From Methylomonas sp. MK1 (GTDB lineage: Bacteria > Pseudomonadota > Gammaproteobacteria > Methylococcales > Methylomonadaceae): a DNA stretch of 64,000 nucleotides. Shown one piece after another: positions 37,604-45,865 of the stretch. The notes beneath the pieces are model-generated. The model had not been told where the DNA came from and made no database searches. It saw only the letters and a program-made list of their open reading frames with translations. How positions within the stretch are numbered: the stretch's first letter is position 1; every line of letters starts with the position of its first letter. The DNA is taken from the NCBI RefSeq assembly GCF_000365425.1, contig NZ_AQOV01000002.1, forward strand, positions 1,480,188 through 1,544,187, read 5' to 3'. The translations under genes were made by a program, and so were the position numbers.

Positions 37604-38311
37604 ATGAAGAGACAATTTCTTTTTGCGTTGTACCAAACCCCACGGGGTAAGCTACTGCAAACCATGGAAGCCAACTATCTGCGAAGATCAATAACGGTGA
37701 GTTGTAAGCAACAACAACTCCAGATCGGTGGTTTAGGCTGGGAAAATGAGTTTGTCGATTTTTCCTTGTATAGGAATTATCTAATTCTGGACGGCAAGGC
37801 CTTGGGTGATGCTGGGGCGTTGAAGGTGACCGCTAAAGCTTTTAACTTGCCTATTCAAACTGAATCGATGGATTTAGTCATACTTCCACACATTTTAGAG
37901 TTTGACGCACGGCGATTTCAAACCCTGCGCGAAGTCAATCGCGTGTTAAAGCCGGGCGGCGAATTGGTCATGCTGAATTTCAATCCGTTCAGCATGTCGG
38001 TACGTTTCCAGTTTTTATGGGACCGGAAGCTTGCGGAATCTTGGCGGGCGCATTTCATTACCAAAGCGCGGGTTTTGGATTGGTTGAAATTGATGAACTT
38101 CGAATTGTTAACGACCGCCGAGTTTGGACTAGACAGCTATACCATCGCTCACGGTAAATTCGAATTTAGCTTTGCGTCTTTGTTTGCTATGGCTTACGGC
38201 ATTAAAGCGGTGAAGAGGCAATATACATTGATTCCTTTGACCGCGACGCAGCAACGCCGAAGCAATTTGGCTGCGGTTGGATTAGGTTTGAAATCGAATT
38301 TACATAGATAG
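37604..38311 (+). CDS. SAM-dependent methyltransferase (YafS-like)
   Basis: 235 residues of the type 11 methyltransferase family. A weak SAM-binding region precedes [19 protein letters not shown] (the post-motif acidic strand) and [21 protein letters not shown] (motif III), both clear. The usual GxGxG loop is not obvious, so cofactor binding is less certain than in typical members. Position between mltD and rnhA is conserved in many gammaproteobacteria, where E. coli has yafS. The substrate is unknown. Confidence 0.8.
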   Translation: MKRQFLFALYQTPRGKLLQTMEANYLRRSITVSCKQQQLQIGGLGWENEFVDFSLYRNYLILDGKALGDAGALKVTAKAFNLPIQTESMDLVILPHILEFDARRFQTLREVNRVLKPGGELVMLNFNPFSMSVRFQFLWDRKLAESWRAHFITKARVLDWLKLMNFELLTTAEFGLDSYTIAHGKFEFSFASLFAMAYGIKAVKRQYTLIPLTATQQRRSNLAAVGLGLKSNLHR

Positions 38312-38318
38312 GTTGACT

Positions 38319-38759
38319 ATGTCTGAAGTGATTGTTTACACAGATGGCGCATGCAAGGGCAATCCTGGGCCCGGAGGCTGGGGTGTGCGCTTGGAATATC
38401 GAGACAAAGAAAAGGAGCTATGCGGTGGTGAACCTGAAACGACGAACAACCGGATGGAGTTGGTAGCCGCAATACAAGCTTTAGAAACTTTAACTAAGCC
38501 TTGCAGCGTCAAATTGCACACTGACTCCAAATATGTTTTGCAAGGCATTACCGAATGGATGGCTAACTGGAAAAAGCGGGCATGGAAAACTGCTGCCAAT
38601 AAACCGGTCAAAAACGAAGATTTATGGCGACGTTTGGATGCTGCGATCCAGCGGCACAACATCGATTGGATATGGGTGAAAGGGCATGCCGGGGATGTTG
38701 GAAACGAGCGTGCCGATCAGTTGGCCAACCTGGGAATCGAACGATTGTCTCGCCGCTAA
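38319..38759 (+). CDS. rnhA: ribonuclease HI
   Basis: 146 residues from ATG 38319 (AGG at 38310-38312); the upstream in-frame TTG at 38313 is not needed. Catalytic residues are Asp9 ([12 protein letters not shown]), Glu47 (NNRMELVAA), Asp69 (LHTDSKYV) and the last Asp in GNERADQLA. The basic handle region ([16 protein letters not shown]) is present. RNase HI cuts RNA in RNA-DNA hybrids. A dnaQ gene, usually next, is not here. Confidence 0.97.
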   Translation: MSEVIVYTDGACKGNPGPGGWGVRLEYRDKEKELCGGEPETTNNRMELVAAIQALETLTKPCSVKLHTDSKYVLQGITEWMANWKKRAWKTAANKPVKNEDLWRRLDAAIQRHNIDWIWVKGHAGDVGNERADQLANLGIERLSRR

Positions 38760-38782
38760 ACTACTTAAAATCAGGGAAACAC

Positions 38783-39031
38783 ATGTTAGGTTCGATAGCT
38801 GCCGCGTTTGTCGGCATTTGGTTTTACAGCACCGCGGCACGCTCGGGGCGTCCGGCTGTGTCATGGGCGGTGTCGGGTGTGGTGGTGTATTTTTTGGCGG
38901 CGCTGCTCTGGACTTTGGCAATTACGCCCGGTGTCAAAGATGCTGCAAGTCACAGCCAGAGCGCTGCGCTGATTTTTATCGTTCGATATGCCTATATCGG
39001 TAGCGGTTTTGCTGAATGGTTGGTTGAATAA
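38783..39031 (+). CDS. small membrane protein, two transmembrane segments
   Basis: 82 residues from ATG 38783 (CAGGGA at 38772-38777). Hydrophobic segments at about 2-16, 25-47 and 62-76 suggest two or three passes. The residue pattern GIWFYSTAARSGRPAVSWAVSG is typical of a small conserved membrane protein of unknown role. The frame is open further upstream, but that part overlaps rnhA and is out of its frame. Confidence 0.6.
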   Translation: MLGSIAAAFVGIWFYSTAARSGRPAVSWAVSGVVVYFLAALLWTLAITPGVKDAASHSQSAALIFIVRYAYIGSGFAEWLVE

Positions 39032-39057
39032 ATCCGTCGACTCTGAATAGCGCGCCA

Positions 39058-39312
39058 GTGTCAAATTGGTCGGTCTATATCATTCAGTGTGATGACGGCA
39101 GCTTATATACCGGTATTAGTACCGATGTTGAGCGACGTTTCCACCAGCATCTGATGCAAAAAGGGGCCAAATATTTCAGAAGCCGTCAACCTCGGCAACT
39201 GGTGTTTGTCGAAGCGGGGCATGACCGCGTCTCGGCTTCCAGAAAGGAAGCGTTGATCAAACAAATGAAACGTTCCGAAAAGCTGGAGCTTATCGCAACT
39301 TACAGTCGTTAA
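39058..39312 (+). CDS. GIY-YIG endonuclease superfamily protein (YhbQ-like)
   Basis: 84 residues from GTG 39058. The GIY-YIG motifs are VYIIQCDDGSLYTGIS (two motif tyrosines at the family positions), followed by DVERRFHQH with the conserved Arg and a Glu in SRKEALIKQMKR. Single-domain proteins of this UPF0213 group are linked to DNA repair in E. coli (YhbQ), with weak evidence. The start is inferred; no strong ribosome site is seen. Confidence 0.85.
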   Translation: MSNWSVYIIQCDDGSLYTGISTDVERRFHQHLMQKGAKYFRSRQPRQLVFVEAGHDRVSASRKEALIKQMKRSEKLELIATYSR

Positions 39313-39371
39313 GTCATTAATTGCAGCTATTTTACGGGAGGGAAAGTTGTTTTGTTAATGCGGATAGATTT

Positions 39372-39390
39372 GAGAATGATTTGCATTAAA
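39372..39390 (+). promoter_or_regulatory. candidate Fur box upstream of the porin
   Basis: GAGAATGATTTGCATTAAA matches 13 of 19 positions of the Fur consensus and keeps both half-sites (GAATGAT and CATT). It lies 47 bp ahead of the porin start, where a repressor could act. Confidence 0.45.
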
Positions 39391-39436
39391 TGTTGTAGGG
39401 GTTTTATACTCGAGTCTCAAATTCTTGGAGACCGAT

Positions 39437-40855
39437 ATGAAGCCATTCAACTCAAAACTTAGCGCCGCGATTTCGGCGATTGTTGTCAGTGCCGGGGTAA
39501 ACGCTGCGGGAATTCCCGCCGAAAAGCCGCAGACCATGGATGAAATGTGGAAGATCATTCAGGCACAGCAGCAGCAGATTGACAGCATGACTAAAAAGCT
39601 GGAAGCGGTCGCGCAAAAAGCGCCCACCGGTGAAGTCAGCAATTTGGAGCGTAAAACCAATGTATTGACGGAGGAAGTGGAAAAGCTGCGTACCGAGTTG
39701 GTGGTGCCGGAAAAAGTCGAATACAAAAGCGCATACGGTTTGGGCCCGGCGGCGTCGAAAGTCTATCAATCTAGTAAAGGCTTATCTCTTGGTGGTTATG
39801 GTGAAGCCAATTATCAGGCTAGAGTGAACGATCAAGGCGGTCGGGATGACGCTGGTAACGTCAGAAATTCAAATAATGCTGACTTGGAGCGCTTGGTTAT
39901 TTACGCTGGTTACAAATTTACCGACAGTATTCTCTTTAACAGTGAGATCGAGTTTGAGCATGGAACCACTGGTGAAGGCAGCGAAGAAAGGGGAGAGGTT
40001 TCAGTGGAATTCGCTTCGCTGGATTTCTTCATCGATAAGATGGCAAATGTTCGGGCTGGTATGTTGCTCATGCCGATGGGTTTCATCAACCAAATACATG
40101 AACCACCTTTTTTCTTCGGTAACAACCGTCCCGAAGTCGAACGCCGTATAATTCCGAGTACCTGGCATGAAAATGGGCTCGGTCTATTTGGTGAGTTGTT
40201 GCCAGGATTGACTTATACCACATACGTAGTCAATGGTATGAATGCTAGAGGATTTGCGTCCGATGGTATTAGAGAAGGCCGCCAAGGCGGCAGTCAGGCA
40301 TTAGCGGAAGATTTGGCCTACGTGGGTCGAGTAGATTACGCGCCAGCGTTTATACCTGGATTAAGTGTCGGTGGATCGGCTTACCTCGGCAAGTCTGGTC
40401 AAAATCAGTTTTTCGCCGGCGAGAAAGCTGATGTGATGACAGAGCTGTATGAAGCGCACTTGCAGTGGAAATATCGCGGTCTCGAATTCCGTACGCTGGG
40501 TTCCTTTGGTCATGTTGGAAATGCGGCGATATTGTCTGCTGCAAATGGTAATGGAGTCATTGGCTCAGAAAATTACGGCTGGTACAGCGAGGTCGGTTAC
40601 GACATTCTGCCGCACGTCTTACACGATACCACGCAATATTTGGCGCCATTTTTCCGCTATGAACGCTTGGATACACTCGCCAAAGTGCCAGTGGGGTATG
40701 CCGATGATTTCACCAAAGATATCGAAATCTTCCAGATCGGTATGAATTACAAACCAATACCTAATGTAGTTATCAAAGCGGACTACCGTAATTTCAATCA
40801 GAAAGCAGGTACATCGCCAGATGACTTCAACCTTGGCGTAGGCTTTATTTTCTGA
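39437..40855 (+). CDS. porin, OprO/OprP (phosphate-selective) type
   Basis: 472 residues from ATG 39437 with GGAGA at 39427-39431. A signal peptide of about 25 residues (to NAAG) is followed by a coiled coil (about 35-90, WKIIQAQQQQIDSMTKKLEAV) typical of this porin group. A beta-barrel then starts at LSLGGYGEANYQ and ends in the C-terminal phenylalanine of FNLGVGFIF. The family forms anion or small-molecule channels; the real substrate is not predictable. A candidate Fur site upstream and a flavin-binding protein downstream hint at a role in iron or redox metabolism. Confidence 0.85.
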   Translation: MKPFNSKLSAAISAIVVSAGVNAAGIPAEKPQTMDEMWKIIQAQQQQIDSMTKKLEAVAQKAPTGEVSNLERKTNVLTEEVEKLRTELVVPEKVEYKSAYGLGPAASKVYQSSKGLSLGGYGEANYQARVNDQGGRDDAGNVRNSNNADLERLVIYAGYKFTDSILFNSEIEFEHGTTGEGSEERGEVSVEFASLDFFIDKMANVRAGMLLMPMGFINQIHEPPFFFGNNRPEVERRIIPSTWHENGLGLFGELLPGLTYTTYVVNGMNARGFASDGIREGRQGGSQALAEDLAYVGRVDYAPAFIPGLSVGGSAYLGKSGQNQFFAGEKADVMTELYEAHLQWKYRGLEFRTLGSFGHVGNAAILSAANGNGVIGSENYGWYSEVGYDILPHVLHDTTQYLAPFFRYERLDTLAKVPVGYADDFTKDIEIFQIGMNYKPIPNVVIKADYRNFNQKAGTSPDDFNLGVGFIF

Positions 40856-41019
40856 TAACTGTTCTTTGTTGTAGGTGGCTCCATTGGTTTGAAAAATGGG
40901 GCCATCCCTCGACTCAAAGGCAGAGTCAATCCCAACTATCGAGTGCTTCGGCTTGGCAAATCGATGACCTGTCTCTATCATAGCTCGCCTATTATTAGTT
41001 TATTGGATTTCTCCAAAGT

Positions 41020-41571
41020 ATGCCGTTTTCAAAATATTCCCGGTTCTTCCTGATTCTACTGGCTTTTTGCCTGACGACTCTGAGTGCTTATGCCACTGTG
41101 TTCTACAGCAAAGAAGAAGCAATGAAGCTGGCCTTCGGCGACGACGCGACCGTGGAAATGCAATCGTTGTTTCCGACGCCGGAGGAAGTAGCGCAGATCG
41201 AACAGCTTGCGAAGGTCAAGCTGGAATCCAATCTGTTCAGCTTTTATGTGGGCAAGAAGCAAGGCGCCGTGATCGGCTATGCCGCCATTGAAGCGCACAC
41301 GGTTAGAACCAAACCGGAGACCTTGCTGGTGGTATTAACGCCGGATGGCAAATTGCGTAACGTCCATACGCTGGCGTTTCATGAACCGCCGGAATATCAA
41401 CCGCCGGAACGCTGGATGGCCTTGCTGGCGAATCATTCCATCGAAGAGTTGAGCCTGAATCAAGATATACAAGGGGTGGCCGGGGCGACGCTCAGCACCC
41501 GTGCCGCAATTAATAGCGCCCGCAAGGTACTGGCGATTTATCAAGTTCTCATCCAAAACAAGCCACACTGA
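41020..41571 (+). CDS. exported FMN-binding domain protein (RnfG-like)
   Basis: 183 residues. A leader of about 25 residues (to AYA) sends it to the periplasm or anchors it. The C-terminal GVAGATLSTRAAI (about 153-165) is the flavinylation signature in which a Ser/Thr (here Thr158 or so) binds FMN covalently through ApbE. The central part (YVGKKQGAVIGYAAIEAHTV) fits the FMN_bind fold. Such proteins pass electrons outside the cytoplasm. It overlaps the next gene's start and so is coupled to a membrane partner. Confidence 0.85.
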   Translation: MPFSKYSRFFLILLAFCLTTLSAYATVFYSKEEAMKLAFGDDATVEMQSLFPTPEEVAQIEQLAKVKLESNLFSFYVGKKQGAVIGYAAIEAHTVRTKPETLLVVLTPDGKLRNVHTLAFHEPPEYQPPERWMALLANHSIEELSLNQDIQGVAGATLSTRAAINSARKVLAIYQVLIQNKPH

Positions 41572-42059
41572 TGCGTTTTTTTGTTACCGGCGAACAGAAT
41601 CGCCAGCTGCTGATCAATACTTTGATCTTGATGTTCTTGGCCTATGTCGCCTTGTTGTGGATCAGCAATGGTCTGATGTACTTCCATAAAATGAATCTCA
41701 CACCGGAGTCGGTTGTTTCTTACTATTTGGGCAACGAGCAAGAGTTTAACGAACCGAAAAGCTATCAAAGTCTGCTGGAAGTCAGTCATTTTCATTTGTT
41801 TGCAATGGGGATGTTGGTATTGACACTGACGCATCTGATGCTGATGACCTCGTTGCCGACGCTGATGAAAGTCTGGATTAGCGCGATAGTTTATGGTGCG
41901 GCGATAGCAGATGAAGCGGCCGGGTGGTTGGTGCGTTATGTCGATCCGGCTTTTGCTTATTTCAAAATAGCCGCGTTTTTATTACTGGAAACATCCTTGT
42001 TCCTATTGATCGTCATAGTCAGTTTATCGTTGATTGAATCGCGTCGGCAATTGCGTTAA
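41571..42059 (+). CDS. four-helix membrane protein, possible redox partner of the FMN protein
   Basis: 162 residues with hydrophobic segments at about 14-35, 73-97, 100-122 and 129-153. The second segment carries several histidines (SHFHLFAMGMLVLTLTHLM) spaced so that they could hold a b-type haem; this is inference. The ATG shares a base with the upstream TGA (TGATG). I do not recognise the family. Fixed pairing with an FMN-binding protein suggests it moves electrons across the inner membrane to the flavin. Confidence 0.65.
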   Translation: MRFFVTGEQNRQLLINTLILMFLAYVALLWISNGLMYFHKMNLTPESVVSYYLGNEQEFNEPKSYQSLLEVSHFHLFAMGMLVLTLTHLMLMTSLPTLMKVWISAIVYGAAIADEAAGWLVRYVDPAFAYFKIAAFLLLETSLFLLIVIVSLSLIESRRQLR

Positions 42060-42211
42060 AACCGTTTTCCTCGTTGTCACTATTTAATTAATCGGCGCAC
42101 TCTGCCTGTTCACTACTGTCCTATCAACGGGTAGGCCGGTAGCTGTATATATTGTCTAGCGCCGCGCCACTCTTCATCCGAACTCTTTGAATCCAACCCC
42201 GGAGCAGAATC

Positions 42212-42703
42212 ATGAACAAACATTTACAACAAGTTAGAGATTTTCACCGGAAATTCGCTATCAAGCAGCCCGACGATGGCGAAATCGGGCATTTGTCCGA
42301 CATGGATATTGTGATGCGCCAAGCCTTATTGCTGGATTGCGGTAGCGAGACATTTAAAGCCATTGCTAGCGGTGACCTGATCAAAATTTTGGCTGGGCTG
42401 GTGGATTTATCATTTAATGCGCTGGCCGCCATCGCGTGCAGGGGCGACGAGGTGGTAAGCGTGCCCGCCAACTGGAGGCAAGACGGTACGGTGTTGTCAG
42501 TGATGCGGGTGCTATCCGAGAAAATCAACCTGTGTACTTCCGGCGAGACCGTGCATTATTCGGGCTTATATGCAATCTGCGCGCATTTATCCCAGCGTTT
42601 TGTGAATGCCGATTTCGATGAAGCTTTTCAAATCGTGCATCAACAGTTGATGAGTGGGCGCGGCGGCGAGCGTTTGGATTTAAGTCCGGCACTATTCGAA
42701 TAA
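42212..42703 (+). CDS. MazG-like all-alpha nucleotide pyrophosphohydrolase relative, degenerate active site
   Basis: 163 residues, all helical. The start QQVRDFHRKFAIKQPDD and the core ASGDLIKILAGLVDLSFNALAAI follow the phage-type MazG-like pattern. The expected EExxE metal motif reads DCGSE, and the second acidic pair is reduced to one Asp (LVDLSF). It may be a binding or regulatory relative, or an enzyme with altered metal binding. GGAGCAG precedes ATG 42212. It is 14 bases upstream of the reductase and heads a likely operon through 45865. Confidence 0.55.
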   Translation: MNKHLQQVRDFHRKFAIKQPDDGEIGHLSDMDIVMRQALLLDCGSETFKAIASGDLIKILAGLVDLSFNALAAIACRGDEVVSVPANWRQDGTVLSVMRVLSEKINLCTSGETVHYSGLYAICAHLSQRFVNADFDEAFQIVHQQLMSGRGGERLDLSPALFE

Positions 42704-42717
42704 CTGCGAGTTTCACT

Positions 42718-43596
42718 ATGGCAGAACAACGCTACACGCTGGGCTTCGTCGGCATAGGCCTGATGGGGCAACCGCTAAGCCTGCGGCTTCTGGAGGCGGG
42801 TTTTCAGCTCAATGTCTGGAATCGCACTGCTGCCAAATTGGATGTGGTGGCTGGTGCGGGTGCTAAGGTCTGCGGCAGCGTCGGCGAATTGGTAAAAGCC
42901 TCCGATGTGGTGATTTTGTGCCTGGCCGACACCATGGCCGTTGAAGCGGTAGTGACGGAACAAATTATCGCCAGCGGCGCTGCCGAGAAATTGTTAATTG
43001 ATTTGTCCAGCATTCACCCGGAAGCTACCCGGCGCATGGCATCTCAATTACAAACTGCTTGCGGCATGCGCTGGGTGGACGCGCCGGTATCCGGCGGTAC
43101 GGCCGGCGCAGAGCAGGGTAGTTTGGCGATTATGGCGGGTGGTGCTGAACCGGATATTGAAATTGCCAGAGAAGTATTGCGACCGCTGTATAGCCGTTTG
43201 ACGCATATGGGGCCAATTGGCAGCGGTCAGACTACTAAAATTTGCAATCAGATGATCGTCAGTTGCAACGTGCTAGTCATCGCGGAAATGATGGCGCTGG
43301 CCAACTCTGCCGGCGTCGATGCTGCAAAAATTCCGGAAGCGCTGGCCGGTGGCTTTGCCGATTCCAAGCCACTGCAAATCGTCGGACCGGAAATGGCGGA
43401 TCAGCGTTTCGAGCCGGTAAAGTGGCGCGTGAAAACTTTATTGAAAGATTTAAATATGGCCGTCGATTTAGCCGGCAAGCAGGGCAGTGCGATACCCATG
43501 TCGGGCTTGGCTGCGCAACTAATGCAATTGCACGGCAGTAGCGGCTTTTTGGACCAAGACCCCTCGACACTGATCAAACTGTACGCCCAAGAATAA
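42718..43596 (+). CDS. NAD(P)-dependent 3-hydroxyacid dehydrogenase, probable tartronate semialdehyde reductase
   Basis: 292 residues of the beta-hydroxyacid dehydrogenase family. The Rossmann motif is GFVGIGLMGQPLSLRLL (about 9-25). The substrate-binding DAPVSGGTAGAEQGSLAIMAGG and the catalytic Lys in GQTTKICNQM (about 173) are intact. Arg in the WNRTAAK segment after the second strand favours NADPH. The neighbouring hydroxypyruvate isomerase makes tartronate semialdehyde the likely substrate, reduced to glycerate. The stop overlaps the next start (TAATG). Confidence 0.85.
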   Translation: MAEQRYTLGFVGIGLMGQPLSLRLLEAGFQLNVWNRTAAKLDVVAGAGAKVCGSVGELVKASDVVILCLADTMAVEAVVTEQIIASGAAEKLLIDLSSIHPEATRRMASQLQTACGMRWVDAPVSGGTAGAEQGSLAIMAGGAEPDIEIAREVLRPLYSRLTHMGPIGSGQTTKICNQMIVSCNVLVIAEMMALANSAGVDAAKIPEALAGGFADSKPLQIVGPEMADQRFEPVKWRVKTLLKDLNMAVDLAGKQGSAIPMSGLAAQLMQLHGSSGFLDQDPSTLIKLYAQE

Positions 43597-44378
43597 TGCT
43601 GCGCTTTACCGCCAATCTGAGTTTATTGTTTACAGAACTGCCTTTGCCGGAACGGTTTCAGGCTGCGAAACAGCAAGGTTTCGATGCGGTGGAAATTCAG
43701 TTTCCCTACTCGCTACCCGCCGAACAAATCCGCGATATATTGGATCAACTGGATTTGCAGTTGGTGTTGTTCAATGTCGATGCCGACACTTTGCTGCAGG
43801 GTGGCGAGGGGTTGGCGGCGGTTCCGGAAAAACGCGATCAATTTAAAGCCGCGGTAGAGCAGACGCTGACTTATGCCGAACGATTAAAGCCCTACGTTAT
43901 TAACGTGTTACCAGGTCGTTGTTTGGACCCACAACGCTTGGGCGAATATCAAACTACCTTTTGTGAGAATCTGGCTTATTCCGCAGCCGTTTTCGCTGAG
44001 TTGGGTATCAAAACCGTATTCGAGGCGGTCAATAGCTATGACATGCCTGGCTTTATAGTCGACACCAGCGACAAAATGCTGGATGCGCTAAAACAAATCG
44101 ATCATCCGAACTTATTCATGCAATACGATATTTATCACATGAGCCGGATGGGCGAAGATTGTGCCGGATTTTTGCGCCAACATCTGGACAAGATTGGGCA
44201 TATTCAATTTGCCGACTGCCCAGGCCGCGCTCAGCCGGGCACCGGCGCCGTGGTTTTCAATACCTTGTTCGATATTATCGCGGCGTCGGACTATCAAGGC
44301 TGGGTTGGGGCCGAGTACCGGCCGACCGCTGGCACCGTTGCCAGTTTGCCTTGGTTGAAAACCTACTCGATAAAATAA
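43596..44378 (+). CDS. hyi: hydroxypyruvate isomerase
   Basis: 260 residues, a TIM-barrel of the AP-endonuclease 2 superfamily. Family marks are FTANLSLLFTELPLPERF at the start, VNVLPGR-type strand (INVLPGR), FEAVNSYDMPGF, MQYDIYHMSRMGED and AEYRPT near the end; metal-binding Glu, Asp, His and Glu are in these segments. The enzyme interconverts hydroxypyruvate and tartronate semialdehyde, which the preceding reductase turns into glycerate. In a methylotroph this could balance serine-cycle intermediates. Confidence 0.88.
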   Translation: MLRFTANLSLLFTELPLPERFQAAKQQGFDAVEIQFPYSLPAEQIRDILDQLDLQLVLFNVDADTLLQGGEGLAAVPEKRDQFKAAVEQTLTYAERLKPYVINVLPGRCLDPQRLGEYQTTFCENLAYSAAVFAELGIKTVFEAVNSYDMPGFIVDTSDKMLDALKQIDHPNLFMQYDIYHMSRMGEDCAGFLRQHLDKIGHIQFADCPGRAQPGTGAVVFNTLFDIIAASDYQGWVGAEYRPTAGTVASLPWLKTYSIK

Positions 44379-44421
44379 TCGGGCGGTATAATCGCTTGGC
44401 CTTACTCACCTGTTGATTGCC

Positions 44422-44796
44422 ATGTCCAAACATAACTTCACGATACATCACGCCAGTTTGATCGTCTCCGATACCGAGCAATCGCTGCTTTTTTACCGCG
44501 ATGTTTTGGGAATGGAGCAGACTGAACGGCCGAATCTGCCGTTTCCGGGTGCCTGGTTGCAAATCGGCGCGCAGCAAATACATTTGCTGGAATTGGATAA
44601 TCCCGATCCTACCACCGGCAGGCCGGCGCATGGCGGCCGTGATCGGCATGTGGCGATGCATATCGATTCGGTTGACGCCTTGCGCGAAGATCTGGAGCGG
44701 ACCGGTACGGCTTATACGGTGAGTATCTCAGGCCGCAAGGCGCTGTTTTGCCGCGACCGTGACGGCAATGCGCTGGAGTTTATCGAACGGCCCTGA
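44422..44796 (+). CDS. VOC (glyoxalase/dioxygenase) family protein
   Basis: 124 residues from ATG 44422; an in-frame TTG at 44413 is less likely. One VOC domain with paired beta-alpha-beta-beta-beta modules: IHHASLIVSDTEQSLLFYRDVLGM, then HVAMHIDSVDALREDLE, then FCRDRDGNALEFIE. Possible metal ligands are His9 or His10, the His of RHVAMH and the final Glu. The reaction is unknown. It sits between hyi and two small genes of unknown function. Confidence 0.82.
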   Translation: MSKHNFTIHHASLIVSDTEQSLLFYRDVLGMEQTERPNLPFPGAWLQIGAQQIHLLELDNPDPTTGRPAHGGRDRHVAMHIDSVDALREDLERTGTAYTVSISGRKALFCRDRDGNALEFIERP

Positions 44797-44802
44797 TTGA
44801 CT

Positions 44803-45336
44803 ATGTTCGGACGGCTCCTCTATGGCGGACTATTGCTTGGCAGTTTGGCGATGCTGCTGTTTGTGCTCGGTTTCGTCTGTTTGCAGTTTGGTTTGGCTTT
44901 GCTGATGGGTTTGTTTTATCTGTTAGCCAGTAAAGTCATGTTGCTGGCTTTGGCTCTATTGGCTTTGCTTGGTCTGATGATGTTATTTAAGGCGGTTTGC
45001 CGCGAACTGCGCGGGTATTTCAGCCGCGAATCGGCGGCGGTGCGGCAACTATTGTCTTTACAGGTTCGCCAGCAAGATCTGGCGCGGCGCAAGTCTGCCG
45101 AATGCCGACAATTAAGTTATTGGCACAGATTCAAGCGGCAACGCCTGCTGGTAGCCGATAACCGCAAACAGGCCTGGGCCTTATCTGTGGCAATTAGCCA
45201 TGAATTGCAAGCGGTGCGGGCGCAACTGCCGGCCACTCGATATAAAAATCTGCGTAAATCCTTGCGCACGTATCGTAAACAAGCCGATTCCGCGGCGATG
45301 CTGGCTTTACGCCAACAGCTCCATGTCGCCGATTAG
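44803..45336 (+). CDS. membrane protein with two hydrophobic segments and a basic helical tail
   Basis: 177 residues from ATG 44803. Two long hydrophobic helices (about 5-30 and 33-58, Leu- and Met-rich) are followed by a highly basic, helical cytoplasmic part (RQLLSLQVRQQDLARRKSAECRQ). No family is recognised. It overlaps the next gene by 14 bases and both encode helical, charged proteins, so they may form a complex. There is no close link to metabolism of the genes before it. Confidence 0.6.
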   Translation: MFGRLLYGGLLLGSLAMLLFVLGFVCLQFGLALLMGLFYLLASKVMLLALALLALLGLMMLFKAVCRELRGYFSRESAAVRQLLSLQVRQQDLARRKSAECRQLSYWHRFKRQRLLVADNRKQAWALSVAISHELQAVRAQLPATRYKNLRKSLRTYRKQADSAAMLALRQQLHVAD

Positions 45337-45865
45337 TCGCTGGCTGGGTGACGCACTGGCGTTTTTGCGGCGCAGTCGCGACGACAATCTGCAATGGCAT
45401 TTATCCAGGCACGAAGATGTCGCCGAACTGCGGCAAACCAAGGCGCTGGCGGAACAGGCTTTGGTGGCGCAACTGAAAAAACAGTCGCAGCAATTGGCTC
45501 ATGAGCTGGCCGTCAACAAAGCCCGCAACAGCAACGAGCTGGCGATGGTGAAAACCCAATGTCAGCAGGATTTAAAAGACTATCAGCAATATCTGCAATC
45601 ACTGGATAAGCTGAAGGAGTCTTTACGCAGTAGTTACGCCCATCTACCGGAAGCAGTGGCGTTCACTATCCACCATCACGCCAAGCAGTTATTGAATCGA
45701 ATGTGGGATGCCCAAGACCCGCAGGAAAAAATGAAAATTGAAATGCAATTGTTGCAGTTTATGACAGCGGTACATGAAGACAGCCAGAGGTCTTTGCAAG
45801 GCGAGAGCAAAGACGGTTTGCCGCAGCGGGCACTGGCTTTTATCGATGCCGATTTGGCGGACTAG
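45323..45865 (+). CDS. helical cytoplasmic protein of unknown function
   Basis: 180 residues from ATG 45323, which lies inside the end of the preceding gene. A frame open further upstream has no better start. The protein is nearly all helix, with a probable coiled coil at about 35-110 (LAEQALVAQLKKQSQQLAHEL) and a second helical region ending in FMTAVHEDSQRSLQGE. No domain is recognised. Its stop overlaps the convergent trkA stop by four bases. Confidence 0.6.
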   Translation: MSPISRWLGDALAFLRRSRDDNLQWHLSRHEDVAELRQTKALAEQALVAQLKKQSQQLAHELAVNKARNSNELAMVKTQCQQDLKDYQQYLQSLDKLKESLRSSYAHLPEAVAFTIHHHAKQLLNRMWDAQDPQEKMKIEMQLLQFMTAVHEDSQRSLQGESKDGLPQRALAFIDADLAD

